From positions 1 through 64,000 of the forward strand of contig JBCDBR010000017.1 in the NCBI GenBank assembly GCA_039183205.1: 64,000 nt of DNA, read 5' to 3'. Below the pieces are notes generated by a model that was given only the letters and a program-made list of their open reading frames with translations, did no database searches and was not told the origin of the DNA. The position numbers and the translations under genes are program-made. The stretch's first letter is position 1. Every line of letters begins with the position of its first letter. This DNA is from HKCCE3408 sp039183205. GTDB taxonomy: Bacteria; Pseudomonadota; Alphaproteobacteria; Rhodobacterales; Rhodobacteraceae. This document shows, one piece after another, positions 35,409-43,641 of this stretch.

Positions 35409-37196
35409 ATGTCGATTTTAGGCGCCTTGGCGCGCAAAACAGAGCCGTTTCGGGTCTGGTTTCATTGGCCGTTTGTGCCCGCGCTTGCCATTATTCTTGG
35501 CCACCGCGAAAACATGCGCGAGGACAATCTAACCGACCTCCAACACAGCCCGCCCGACCCGCCGGAACCTGAGATCGATTTCACCGCCGCACGCACGATC
35601 AGCGGCAGCCACAACGATCTCGCTCAGCCTTGGATGGGCATGGCCGGGGCGCGGTTCGGGCGCAATGTGGCACCGGCCGCCGCGTTTGGCGAGCAGATGC
35701 CAGAGCTGATGGAGCCGTCGCCGCGTCTGGTATCGAATAAGCTTTTGGCGCGGCGCCAATTCGTGCCCGTGGAACATCTCAATGTGCTGGCGGCGGCGTG
35801 GATCCAATTCATGGTGCACGATTGGCTGAGCCATGGCGCAGGCGATCCTAACGATCTTCATGACGTGCCCTTGCCCGATGGCGACCCTTGGCTCGGCGGC
35901 AAAATGCAGGTGCCGCGGACAATCCCCGAGCCGGGCGAAGATGGCCAACCAACGGCCTATACCAATATTGAGACCCATTGGTGGGATGCGAGCCAAATCT
36001 ATGGCTCTGACAGCACGGTCAATCGCGCTGTCCGGACCGACGAGACCGGCCGTTTTCTGGCCGATGGCACGCTGGCGCTGGATGATCGCGGGTTGCTGCC
36101 GATCGATACGACCGAACGGCGCGGCACGGAACTGGCCGGTGTGAACGCGAATTGGTGGATTGGCCTGTCGGTCCTGCACACTATTTTTGCGCGAGAGCAC
36201 AATGCCGTGGTCGCCCGATTGCGGCTGGACCACCCTGAGGCCGATGGCAGTTGGCTTTACGACAAAGCACGCCTTGTCGTCTCGGCACTCATCGCCAAGA
36301 TCCACACCGTCGAATGGACGCCCGCTCTGATGGACAGCCCCGAAGGCCGCATGGCGATGCGGGGTAATTACTGGGGCTTGATGGGCGAGCGCGTGTTCAA
36401 ATCCTTCGGCCGCCTCTCCCGCAGCGAGGTGATCAGCGGCATCCCCGGATCGCCGCAAGATCACCATACCGCCCCTTATGCAATGACCGAGGAATTCACC
36501 GCGGTCTATCGCCTGCATTCCCTGATGCCGGATACATATTCATTTCGCCGTGCCACGGACGATAGCGAGATCCTGACCGCAGACCTTGCCGGTGTCAGTC
36601 TTGAGGCCACGCGTGGGCTTTACGATCATATGTCGTTTGACGACGCGCTTTATTCGCTCTGCACCGAAAACCCCGGGGCGCTCTGCCTTCATAACTACCC
36701 CCAGGGCTTGCGAGAGCTCACGAAAGAAAACGGACGCACGGTCGATCTGGCCAGCATCGACATTTTGCGTGACCGCGAACGCGGCGTGCCGCGCTTTGCC
36801 GAGTTCCGGCGTCAGCTGGGCATGAAAGTGCCAACGAGTTTCGAAGACATCACGTCCAACAAGGAATGGCAGCGCGACCTGCGTGAGGTCTATGGTTCGG
36901 TCGGAAAGGTCGATTTGCTGGTCGGCTGCTTGGCTGAGAGCCAATCAAACAGGGGCATGCCGCCCCGCTTTGGGTTTTCCGACACCGCCTTCCGCATCTT
37001 CATTTTAATGGCCTCAAGGCGGCTGAAATCCGACCGCTTTTTCACCGATGACTTCAGGCCAGCCATTTATACCCAAGCCGGATATGATTGGGTGATCAAT
37101 AACAACTTCCGCACGGTTCTGCGGCGCCATTGCCCCGCGCTCAACGCCGCTTGGGCCGATCTGCGCAATCCGTTTTTTCCTTGGTCGCGGTCGTGA
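35409..37196 (+). CDS. Haem fatty-acid dioxygenase (alpha-DOX / cyclooxygenase-like, animal peroxidase superfamily)
   Basis: About 595 residues. The animal-peroxidase fold shows distal His137 in IQFMVHDWLSH and, in EEFTAVYRLHSLMPD, Tyr367 three residues before proximal His370. That Tyr-x-x-His arrangement is the radical-forming Tyr and haem ligand of cyclooxygenases, plant alpha-dioxygenases and fungal linoleate dioxygenases; it is not the pattern of simple peroxidases. WWDASQIYGSD and LHTIFAREHN also match. It should add O2 to a fatty acid to give a hydroperoxide. The start is the ATG with GGAG six bases upstream; an earlier in-frame ATG has no family sequence after it. First gene of a five-gene run. 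Confidence 0.85.
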   Translation: MSILGALARKTEPFRVWFHWPFVPALAIILGHRENMREDNLTDLQHSPPDPPEPEIDFTAARTISGSHNDLAQPWMGMAGARFGRNVAPAAAFGEQMPELMEPSPRLVSNKLLARRQFVPVEHLNVLAAAWIQFMVHDWLSHGAGDPNDLHDVPLPDGDPWLGGKMQVPRTIPEPGEDGQPTAYTNIETHWWDASQIYGSDSTVNRAVRTDETGRFLADGTLALDDRGLLPIDTTERRGTELAGVNANWWIGLSVLHTIFAREHNAVVARLRLDHPEADGSWLYDKARLVVSALIAKIHTVEWTPALMDSPEGRMAMRGNYWGLMGERVFKSFGRLSRSEVISGIPGSPQDHHTAPYAMTEEFTAVYRLHSLMPDTYSFRRATDDSEILTADLAGVSLEATRGLYDHMSFDDALYSLCTENPGALCLHNYPQGLRELTKENGRTVDLASIDILRDRERGVPRFAEFRRQLGMKVPTSFEDITSNKEWQRDLREVYGSVGKVDLLVGCLAESQSNRGMPPRFGFSDTAFRIFILMASRRLKSDRFFTDDFRPAIYTQAGYDWVINNNFRTVLRRHCPALNAAWADLRNPFFPWSRS

Positions 37197-38053
37197 GCCG
37201 GGCACTGCGCATACCGGGCCTTGTCGATGTCATCACCGTGTCGGACCCGGCGATGGTCGAAGCGCTGGCCGCGGATCCCGATCTCGACCGCACCGCAAAA
37301 GGTGGGCCGCTCCTGGTGCGCGTTCTGCGCCACAGGACAGCCGCGGCCCTCAGCAGCCCGCAAGGCCCGTTGCCTAGTGCCATGCCGCGCGATGACGCGG
37401 AACGCCATAAGCTCCGCGACGCGCTTGCGGCGCAACTCAGCGATCCAGACTTAGACGCCGCGCTGGTCAAACCGGTCGCATCTGCCGCGACCTTCGTGGC
37501 CGGCGGCGCCGGACAGGCCGGAACTTTGGCGCAAACGATTTTCGGGCGGGTCTTTGTCGCCGATTTCACGGCAAACGACGACAGTTGGACCGCCGCCGAA
37601 ATCATCGGCCGTGCGGTCGGAACGCCCAGTCTCAAAGGTCTGATCGAAGCCCTCACCGCGGCGCGGCTTGGCGCCCAAGTCACCCTAAGCCGCGCGATGC
37701 ACGGCGATCGCAACGGCATCCACGCCATCGGCGTTGCTGTGCACAATTTCGCAACCATGCTTGAGCTGATGCGAGCACTCGATCGCACCACGCCGCTGAA
37801 CCAGGCGCTGGCCAAAACGCTGCTGCCGCCGGAACGGGTCGCGCGCCAAGGCATGAGCATCGCCGAGACGCGCGCCGGCCGTCTCAGACCAGGCACCTTC
37901 GTCATTCTCGAAACGCGGACGGCCGGTCGACGACGTTTGGACCCGGCCATGACATTCCTATCGGGCAGTTGGAGCGGCTGCCCCGCCCATGCCTTTGTGC
38001 CCAAGATCGCTGCACAGATTTGGCGCCAGGCCGGAGGTCGCGACGATGACTGA
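37193..38053 (+). CDS. Half-size cytochrome P450-like protein
   Basis: 286 residues from a GTG that overlaps the dioxygenase stop. The start GLVDVITVSDPAMVEALA resembles the N-terminal strands of P450s. Near the end, TFLSGSWSGCPAH (Cys263) resembles the cysteine haem-ligand loop, and RLRPGTFVILETRTAG resembles the segment before it. The usual AGxDT and ExxR are not obvious, and the protein is much shorter than a 400-residue P450. CYP74 and the P450 half of fungal dioxygenase fusions also lack a monooxygenase-type I helix, so a hydroperoxide-rearranging role (isomerase or allene-oxide-synthase-like) is inferred from position. It overlaps the OYE gene by eight bases. Confidence 0.55.
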   Translation: MSRALRIPGLVDVITVSDPAMVEALAADPDLDRTAKGGPLLVRVLRHRTAAALSSPQGPLPSAMPRDDAERHKLRDALAAQLSDPDLDAALVKPVASAATFVAGGAGQAGTLAQTIFGRVFVADFTANDDSWTAAEIIGRAVGTPSLKGLIEALTAARLGAQVTLSRAMHGDRNGIHAIGVAVHNFATMLELMRALDRTTPLNQALAKTLLPPERVARQGMSIAETRAGRLRPGTFVILETRTAGRRRLDPAMTFLSGSWSGCPAHAFVPKIAAQIWRQAGGRDDD

Positions 38054-39386
38054 CCCGATTTTCAAGCCGCTGTCTTTCAAAAGCGGCCTGACGATCAAAA
38101 ACCGCGTTTTCCGGTCCAACATCTCTGGCCGTTTCGACAACGAAGATGGGTCTTTGACGCAAACCCGGATCAATTGGGAGTGCAAATTCGCCGCCGGCGG
38201 TGTGGGGGCGATTATCTCCTCGTATGTGCCCGTGCGCATGGATGGACGGATTATTGCAGGCTATGCCACGATCCATCGCGACGATTTCATCCCGCTATGG
38301 GCCAAACTCGGTGAGGCGGTGCGCGCGCATGGATCGAAATATATCCTCCAGCTCAGCCATTCCGGTCGGCAGATGGATTTGCCGGGGATCCATAACCAGC
38401 ACCGCCCAACGCCGTCGCCCACATCGCACCGCGAGAGCCTGCATGGCTTTTTGACCCGAGCGATGGGCACGTCCGAGGTCGTGGACATGGTCGCAGATTT
38501 TGCCCAAGGCGCTCGCCGGGCGCGCGAAGCGGGGCTTGACGGTGTCGAATTGCATGCCGCAAACGGATATCTGTTCACACAGTTTCTGTCCTCGGCGATC
38601 AATGACAGAACCGACCGGTACGGTGGCTCACTGCGCAATCGGGCGCGCTTCTTGCTTGAGGTTATTGCTGCGATCCGGGCCGAGGTCGGCGATAATTTTC
38701 ATCTCCAAGTCAAGCTGTCTGCAACCGATCACAACAACGTCCTGCCCTGGGAAGGCAAAGGCAACACGCTCGCCGATACGGTGCAGGTCGCGCAATGGTG
38801 CGAGGCGATGGGTGCCGATGCGCTGCATATCTCGACCGGGTCGCTCTTTCCGCATCCGCTGAACCCGCCGGGCGATCTGCCCCTTGATGTGCTCGCGGTC
38901 ACCTATGACGCCATGATCTCATCCGGCGTCAGCGGGTTTCGCAACTTTCTGCTGTTTCGCTACCCCGCGCTTAGGCCAATCTTTCGTTGGCTTTGGTTCC
39001 GCATGAAACGCGGACGCCCGATCGAAGGGGTGGGCCTGGATGAGGCGCGCGCCATCAAGGCCGCCGTATCGATCCCGGTCATTTCAACCGGCGGCTACCA
39101 AAGCGCGGAATTTGTGCGCCGTGCCTTGCAGGATGACCACCTCGACGCTGTGTCCATCGCCCGGTCTTTGGTGGCCAATAACGATCTGGTGGAGCAATGG
39201 CGGGCCGGGCATGATCGGCCTTCAGCGCCCTGCACCTATTGCAATCGCTGCTTGGTTAATGCGCCGAAAAACCCGATGGGCTGTTACGACGAAACCCGGT
39301 TCGCAAGCCGCGACGCGATGGTCGAAGAGTTGATGTCGATCTATGCCACGCGGGGCGAATTGCGCATCCCGGAGGTCGCACCATGA
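38046..39386 (+). CDS. Old Yellow Enzyme-family flavin oxidoreductase
   Basis: About 446 residues. TIM-barrel FMN protein with the active-site pair in GVELHAANGYLFTQFLSS (His-x-x-Asn), followed by INDRTDRYGGSLRNR, and phosphate-binding VISTGGYQSAE. The C-terminus carries CTYCNRCLVNAPKNPMGC, a Cys group close to the [4Fe-4S] site of 2,4-dienoyl-CoA reductase-type members. It would reduce alpha,beta-unsaturated carbonyls; in plants, OPR enzymes of this family reduce the cyclic oxylipin OPDA. It is coupled to both neighbours by overlapping stop/start codons. Confidence 0.9.
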   Translation: MTDPIFKPLSFKSGLTIKNRVFRSNISGRFDNEDGSLTQTRINWECKFAAGGVGAIISSYVPVRMDGRIIAGYATIHRDDFIPLWAKLGEAVRAHGSKYILQLSHSGRQMDLPGIHNQHRPTPSPTSHRESLHGFLTRAMGTSEVVDMVADFAQGARRAREAGLDGVELHAANGYLFTQFLSSAINDRTDRYGGSLRNRARFLLEVIAAIRAEVGDNFHLQVKLSATDHNNVLPWEGKGNTLADTVQVAQWCEAMGADALHISTGSLFPHPLNPPGDLPLDVLAVTYDAMISSGVSGFRNFLLFRYPALRPIFRWLWFRMKRGRPIEGVGLDEARAIKAAVSIPVISTGGYQSAEFVRRALQDDHLDAVSIARSLVANNDLVEQWRAGHDRPSAPCTYCNRCLVNAPKNPMGCYDETRFASRDAMVEELMSIYATRGELRIPEVAP

Positions 39387-40897
39387 GCGCCCCAACAGCC
39401 GTCGAGGCGGAACTCGCCCGCCGCCGCCAACACCCGCTGCGCTGGCTGTTGCGTCTGCTTGGTCTGGCGCTACTGCTGGGTCTGGTGGTGTTGGTCTTGG
39501 CCGTTTTGCGCCTGATCGGGGCGGCAACCCCGCATTACGATGCCGAGGACGCCCATTTTCGCTTTGGCTCCATTGGCGCGGAGACGTCGTCGGGCATTCC
39601 AGAGCGCGTTTGGCATGCGCTGCCTGTCTTGTTTCCCGAAGACTTCGGAGAGAGCGGCGATTACAGCCAATTCGGCTTTTTATACGATACCGCACGGCCC
39701 GAGCTGCCCATCGGCATCGGGCAGCGCCAGCGACTCGGCGTCGATCTCGTCTGGTTTAACTGCGCGGTCTGTCACACGGGCAGCTACCGTTTGGCCGAAG
39801 ATGACGTGCCCGTCATTGTCTCCGGCATGCCCGCCAATAGGCTCGATCTAGGGGCGTTTACCGGCTTCATCCTGGATGCCGCCGACGATCCGCGCCTGGC
39901 ACCCGGACCGTTGATGGATGCGATGGCGGAAAACGGTGACCGGCTGGGCCCGATTGACCGACTGATCTGGCGCGTCGCGGTGTTCCCGCAATTGCGCGAA
40001 GGTCTCATTGATCAAGCCGCGCGGCTAGAACCGCTCTTGGCGCGGCAGCCCGATTGGGGTCTGGGCCGGGTCGACACCTTCAACCCCTACAAGGTTTTGG
40101 CCTTCGATATGGATGCCAGGGACCTCGACGAAGCTGAGGTCGTTGGTGCGTCGGATTTTCCGTCCATTTTCCTGCAAGGCCCGCGCGAAGGCATGGAATT
40201 GCATTGGGACGGCAACAATTCGAGCCTCGCGGAACGCAATTTGTCGGCGGCCCTGGGCGCCGGCGTCACGCCCGATACCGTCGATCACCGCAGCATCGAA
40301 CGGATCGCCGCGTGGCTTTCCGATCTTCCGCCGCCGCCAAGCCCGCACCGCCCGGACCCCACGGCAATCGCACGTGGTCAGGCGATTTACATGCGTTTCT
40401 GCGCCGATTGCCACGGCTACCAGGACGCAAGCAGCTATGTGTTTGAGGGCAGCCAATTAGGTCGGGTCGCCCCGCTGACGGAGATCGGCACCGACCCGGC
40501 CCGGCTCGATAGCTACACCTTGGCGTTCAACCAACGCCAATTGACGGAGCTCTTCGCCGGTACACGCTATGCATTCCGGGCGTTTCGCAAGACCGATGGA
40601 TATGCCAACGCACCCCTTGATGGGTTGTGGCTGCGCGCACCCTATTTGCACAACGGCTCGGTGCCAACTTTGGCCGCGTTGCTGCGGCCGCCTGATGAAA
40701 GGCCCCCGACCTTTTTGCGCCAATCAAACGTGATCGATGCGGATAATGGCGGCTTTGTCGCCCCGCCATGCATGCCCGGCCAAAGCCATTGCTTCGACAC
40801 GTCGCTACCGGGCAATTCCAATTCCGGCCATGTCTACGGCACGTCGCTAAACGCGTCAGATCGAGATCACCTGCTGGCCTATTTACTGACGTTTTGA
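39383..40897 (+). CDS. Membrane-anchored di-haem cytochrome c (RoxA/MauG-like)
   Basis: 504 residues. An N-terminal membrane helix (LLRLLGLALLLGLVVLVLAVL) anchors a periplasmic domain with two haem c sites, CAVCH (after DLVWFN) and CADCH (after YMRF). APYLHNGSVPTLAALLRPPDERP is typical of di-haem peroxidase/RoxA-like cytochromes. It may be an electron-transfer partner or an oxygenase/peroxidase acting on lipid products. Its ATG overlaps the OYE stop (ATGA), which binds it firmly to the dioxygenase operon. Confidence 0.85.
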   Translation: MSAPTAVEAELARRRQHPLRWLLRLLGLALLLGLVVLVLAVLRLIGAATPHYDAEDAHFRFGSIGAETSSGIPERVWHALPVLFPEDFGESGDYSQFGFLYDTARPELPIGIGQRQRLGVDLVWFNCAVCHTGSYRLAEDDVPVIVSGMPANRLDLGAFTGFILDAADDPRLAPGPLMDAMAENGDRLGPIDRLIWRVAVFPQLREGLIDQAARLEPLLARQPDWGLGRVDTFNPYKVLAFDMDARDLDEAEVVGASDFPSIFLQGPREGMELHWDGNNSSLAERNLSAALGAGVTPDTVDHRSIERIAAWLSDLPPPPSPHRPDPTAIARGQAIYMRFCADCHGYQDASSYVFEGSQLGRVAPLTEIGTDPARLDSYTLAFNQRQLTELFAGTRYAFRAFRKTDGYANAPLDGLWLRAPYLHNGSVPTLAALLRPPDERPPTFLRQSNVIDADNGGFVAPPCMPGQSHCFDTSLPGNSNSGHVYGTSLNASDRDHLLAYLLTF

Positions 40898-40914
40898 TCG
40901 CTGGAGACCGCGCC

Positions 40915-41334
40915 ATGAACACCCTGTCCCTCGCAGAAACCCGCGCCGTCGCGGCCAGCTTCGCGCAACGCCACAAACGTCTTTTTGGCCTCGCGCTTGG
41001 GCTTCAGATTATCGTCGGCGCGTTGTTTTTATTCTTTCCAAGTTTTTCGCTGCGCACGGTCGGGCTCTCGGAAGCGATGGGGCCGGAATGGCCCTCGATC
41101 TGGGGCGCGACGTTGATCTTTGTGACGGTGATGCAGATCCCCGGGGCTTTGTCGCCTCTGACGCAAAGATATGCCAATGTCATCGCGGTTCTGGGCCGGG
41201 CCATGATGGTGCTGACCTTCCTGTGGCACGGCGGCCCCTTCGTCATCTTTGCAATCTTCGATCTGGTGTTCGGCGCGCTGATTTTTCTCGGCTTCCGTCG
41301 CGCGGTCTTGGCAGAGCTACAGACGCGGCCATGA
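40915..41334 (+). CDS. Small four-helix membrane protein
   Basis: 139 residues starting MNTLSLAET, with GGAG eight bases before the ATG. Four hydrophobic segments are visible (LALGLQIIVGALFLFFP, WGATLIFVTVMQIPG, VIAVLGRAMMVLTFLW and FVIFAIFDLVFGALIFLGF). No named family is recognised. It begins 17 bases after the cytochrome gene and closes the operon; it could serve as a membrane partner for the cytochrome or the pathway product, but that is only positional. Confidence 0.8.
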   Translation: MNTLSLAETRAVAASFAQRHKRLFGLALGLQIIVGALFLFFPSFSLRTVGLSEAMGPEWPSIWGATLIFVTVMQIPGALSPLTQRYANVIAVLGRAMMVLTFLWHGGPFVIFAIFDLVFGALIFLGFRRAVLAELQTRP

Positions 41335-41403
41335 CCGGACCCCACCCGACATCCCGACCGGTCGATTGATGGTCTGCTGTCCGATCTGGGGTCGGTGCCC
41401 GCG

Positions 41404-42438
41404 TCAGCTTTGGGGCTCGACCGCGCCACCGGCTGCGCGCCAGGCCCGAAATCCGCCCGGCATGTGGCGCAAGTTCGTGATCCCATTATCAAACGCAATC
41501 TCGACCGCCAGGGTCGAACGTTCGCCGACCGCGCAATAGAGTATAAGATCATTGCCGCGCGCCAAGGATCGCAGCGTGCCGGACGGGGCGCATTGGCTTT
41601 CAAACTGGGCGTAGGGCATGTGCAGCGATCCCGGGATAACTCCGTCTTTTTGACGTTCCCCGTCTTCGCGGATATCGAGGAATTGCCGAAGGTGCACGGA
41701 TCGATCCTCCAACAGATCCTCAATCTCGACGGCCGGCACCCGGCGTTGCGCATCAAGTCGAAGACCCAGCCTGAGATTTTCCGGCACCGCGACATCCATC
41801 ATTTTCGGATCCGGCAGATTTAACCCATTCATGATGTCGGCGTATTCCTGCGGCGAAGAGACGTTCAGGCGGGGGTTGAAGGCGCGTTCTTCCTCGATCG
41901 TGCTGACCGTGTCACCTTTGTAATCATGGCCGGGATAGACCAAGGTCTGCTCGGGCAGCGTCAGCAAACGCCCAAAGAGCGAATGGTACTGCTCATAGGG
42001 ATCGCCGTTCTGAAAATCGGTACGACCGGTGCCACGGATCAACAAGGTATCGCCCGTGAATACCCGATCGTCCATCAAGAAACTGTAGCTTTCGCTGGTA
42101 TGGCCGGGTGTATGCAACGCGGTGAGCGCAATCCCTTCAATCGTCAGCCTTTCGTTGTCAGACACCCGCATTGAGACCACGTCGGCCGGTGATTCCGCCC
42201 CCATCACGGTCACGCAACGCGTCGCGTCGCGTAACGCGCCCATTGCGCTGACATGGTCGGCGTGAATATGCGTGTCGATCACCTTGACGAGCTTGAGATC
42301 GAGTTCTTCGAGAAGTTTCAGGTAGCGCCCGGTTTGGTCCAGAACCGGATCGATCATCAACGCCTCACCACCTTTGCGGCTGGCAATCAGATAGGTGTAG
42401 GTGCTCGACATGTGGTCGAAAAGCTGCCGGAAGATCAT
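41404..42438 (-). CDS. Persulfide dioxygenase-rhodanese fusion (ETHE1-like)
   Basis: 344 residues. The N-terminal metallo-beta-lactamase domain has the ETHE1-type mononuclear iron site THIHADH (residues 56-62), HTPGHTSES and VYPGHDYKG, and a GTGRTDFQNGD segment typical of persulfide dioxygenases. The C-terminal rhodanese domain has an active Cys in LILYCAVGERST. It would oxidise glutathione persulfide to sulfite. GGGAGG lies six bases upstream of the ATG, which marks the start. Its product, sulfite, is the substrate of the SoeABC-like enzyme elsewhere in this window. Confidence 0.88.
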   Translation of the reverse strand: MIFRQLFDHMSSTYTYLIASRKGGEALMIDPVLDQTGRYLKLLEELDLKLVKVIDTHIHADHVSAMGALRDATRCVTVMGAESPADVVSMRVSDNERLTIEGIALTALHTPGHTSESYSFLMDDRVFTGDTLLIRGTGRTDFQNGDPYEQYHSLFGRLLTLPEQTLVYPGHDYKGDTVSTIEEERAFNPRLNVSSPQEYADIMNGLNLPDPKMMDVAVPENLRLGLRLDAQRRVPAVEIEDLLEDRSVHLRQFLDIREDGERQKDGVIPGSLHMPYAQFESQCAPSGTLRSLARGNDLILYCAVGERSTLAVEIAFDNGITNLRHMPGGFRAWRAAGGAVEPQS

Positions 42439-42655
42439 CGCTTGCCTCCCTGAAATCACGCGCGGTGACAATGTCCTTTGCGGTCTTATACGCGGTTTTC
42501 GCTTGTTGCCCAAAGCCAGATTGCACCAAGCGTCGGCGCATCACGGCGCGCGGCGACTTTGTCGTCTGTCCTTAGGTCCAGCCCAGGTCTGGTCAATCTG
42601 TCTCGCGCTGCATGCAATCACTGGCCATGGGCACGCGGGGATTGTAGGCAAGGGC

Positions 42656-42910
42656 ATGGGTCCAGATTGCTTAACCTTTCGCCTCAAAGGCGATCTTGCC
42701 GCGCCAGAGTTTCGCGATTGGATGGCGCGCCATAGTCGAAAACTGGGCGTCTCGGTCGAAGGGATCCGCGCCTCCGCGCACCGAATGGAAATCGCCACGC
42801 GCGGCCAATACGACATGCTCGAAGCCTTTGCCTTGGCCTGTTCTTTGGGCCCGCGCGACGTCTATGTCGAGACGATGGAGATCGTCGGGCCCAAACCTAT
42901 GGGCGATTAA
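42656..42910 (+). CDS. Acylphosphatase-like protein
   Basis: 84 residues, close to the 90 of acylphosphatases. The pattern FRLKGDLAAPEFRDWMARHSRKLGV, then an ATRGQYDMLEAFALACSLGP helix and a VETMEIV strand, follows the fold. The Arg after Phe in the first helix, equivalent to the phosphate-binding Arg, is present. The usual WVRN segment with catalytic Asn reads EGIRASAHR, so activity is doubtful. The ATG follows AAGG. It lies 107 bases before the Rieske gene. Confidence 0.65.
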   Translation: MGPDCLTFRLKGDLAAPEFRDWMARHSRKLGVSVEGIRASAHRMEIATRGQYDMLEAFALACSLGPRDVYVETMEIVGPKPMGD

Positions 42911-43017
42911 TTTCGCGGCAACCGCGTGCAATTGCCCAACATTGCAGCGTTCCCCGCTGCAATCGATCTCCTTTCGCTTGACCGTCGCGGCGGGCCCAAC
43001 CTCAAGATGAGCCTTAC

Positions 43018-43641
43018 GTGACTGGGTGGGGTTTAGACGTGGATTGGATTGCCGTTGCTTTGCTCGATGATTTACCAGCCGGGCAAGTGATGCCGCGGCA
43101 GCTCAACGGCGTCGATTTGGCGATCTGGCGCAGTGTGTCGGGGTCGGTTCAAGCTTGGGGCGATCGATGCCCGCATCGCGGGATGCGCCTGTCGCACGGC
43201 TTTGTCCGCGGCGAGACATTGGCGTGCATTTACCACGGGTGGCAATACGATCATGCAGGCATCTGTGGCTACATCCCGGCGCATCCCAAACTTGACCCGC
43301 CAAAGACGATCCAAGCGCAGCGCTATGCCTGCCGTGTCGTGAGCGGCCTTATCTGGGTGGCCTTAACCGATACCGAAGCGGCGCCGCCCGACACCGCACC
43401 GTATCTGCCCGTCCGGACGCTCGATATCGCCTTGCCCCTGCCGGTTCTGGCCGCACGGCTCGGATGTGACATCGCTCCTGTTGTACCTTTGGGCCCACCG
43501 TTTGAGCTGATGCTCGCGCTCCACCCACGCAATCCAGACAGTTGCCTGATCCACGCCCTTGCCCAGGACGGGTCGGATCCCGTTGCCGTTTCCCGCCATC
43601 TCGAAGCGCTGCGCGCCGATCTTGAAAAGGTGGCGGCGTGA
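43018..43641 (+). CDS. Stand-alone Rieske [2Fe-2S] protein
   Basis: About 207 residues from a GTG; a second in-frame GTG seven codons later is also possible. The Rieske motif is complete: Cys51-x-His53 in DRCPHRGMRLSHG and Cys70-x2-His73 in CIYHGWQYD. A further 80 residues follow without iron-binding catalytic motifs, so this is the electron-carrying part of an oxygenase without its mononuclear iron domain. Its stop overlaps the start of the next gene, which encodes the missing catalytic domain. Confidence 0.9.
   Translation: MTGWGLDVDWIAVALLDDLPAGQVMPRQLNGVDLAIWRSVSGSVQAWGDRCPHRGMRLSHGFVRGETLACIYHGWQYDHAGICGYIPAHPKLDPPKTIQAQRYACRVVSGLIWVALTDTEAAPPDTAPYLPVRTLDIALPLPVLAARLGCDIAPVVPLGPPFELMLALHPRNPDSCLIHALAQDGSDPVAVSRHLEALRADLEKVAA

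Noticed and set aside
35529..36518. Minus-strand frame of about 330 codons opposite the dioxygenase gene
   Set aside because: Antisense to conserved haem-ligand motifs; sequence looks like reverse-read coding DNA.
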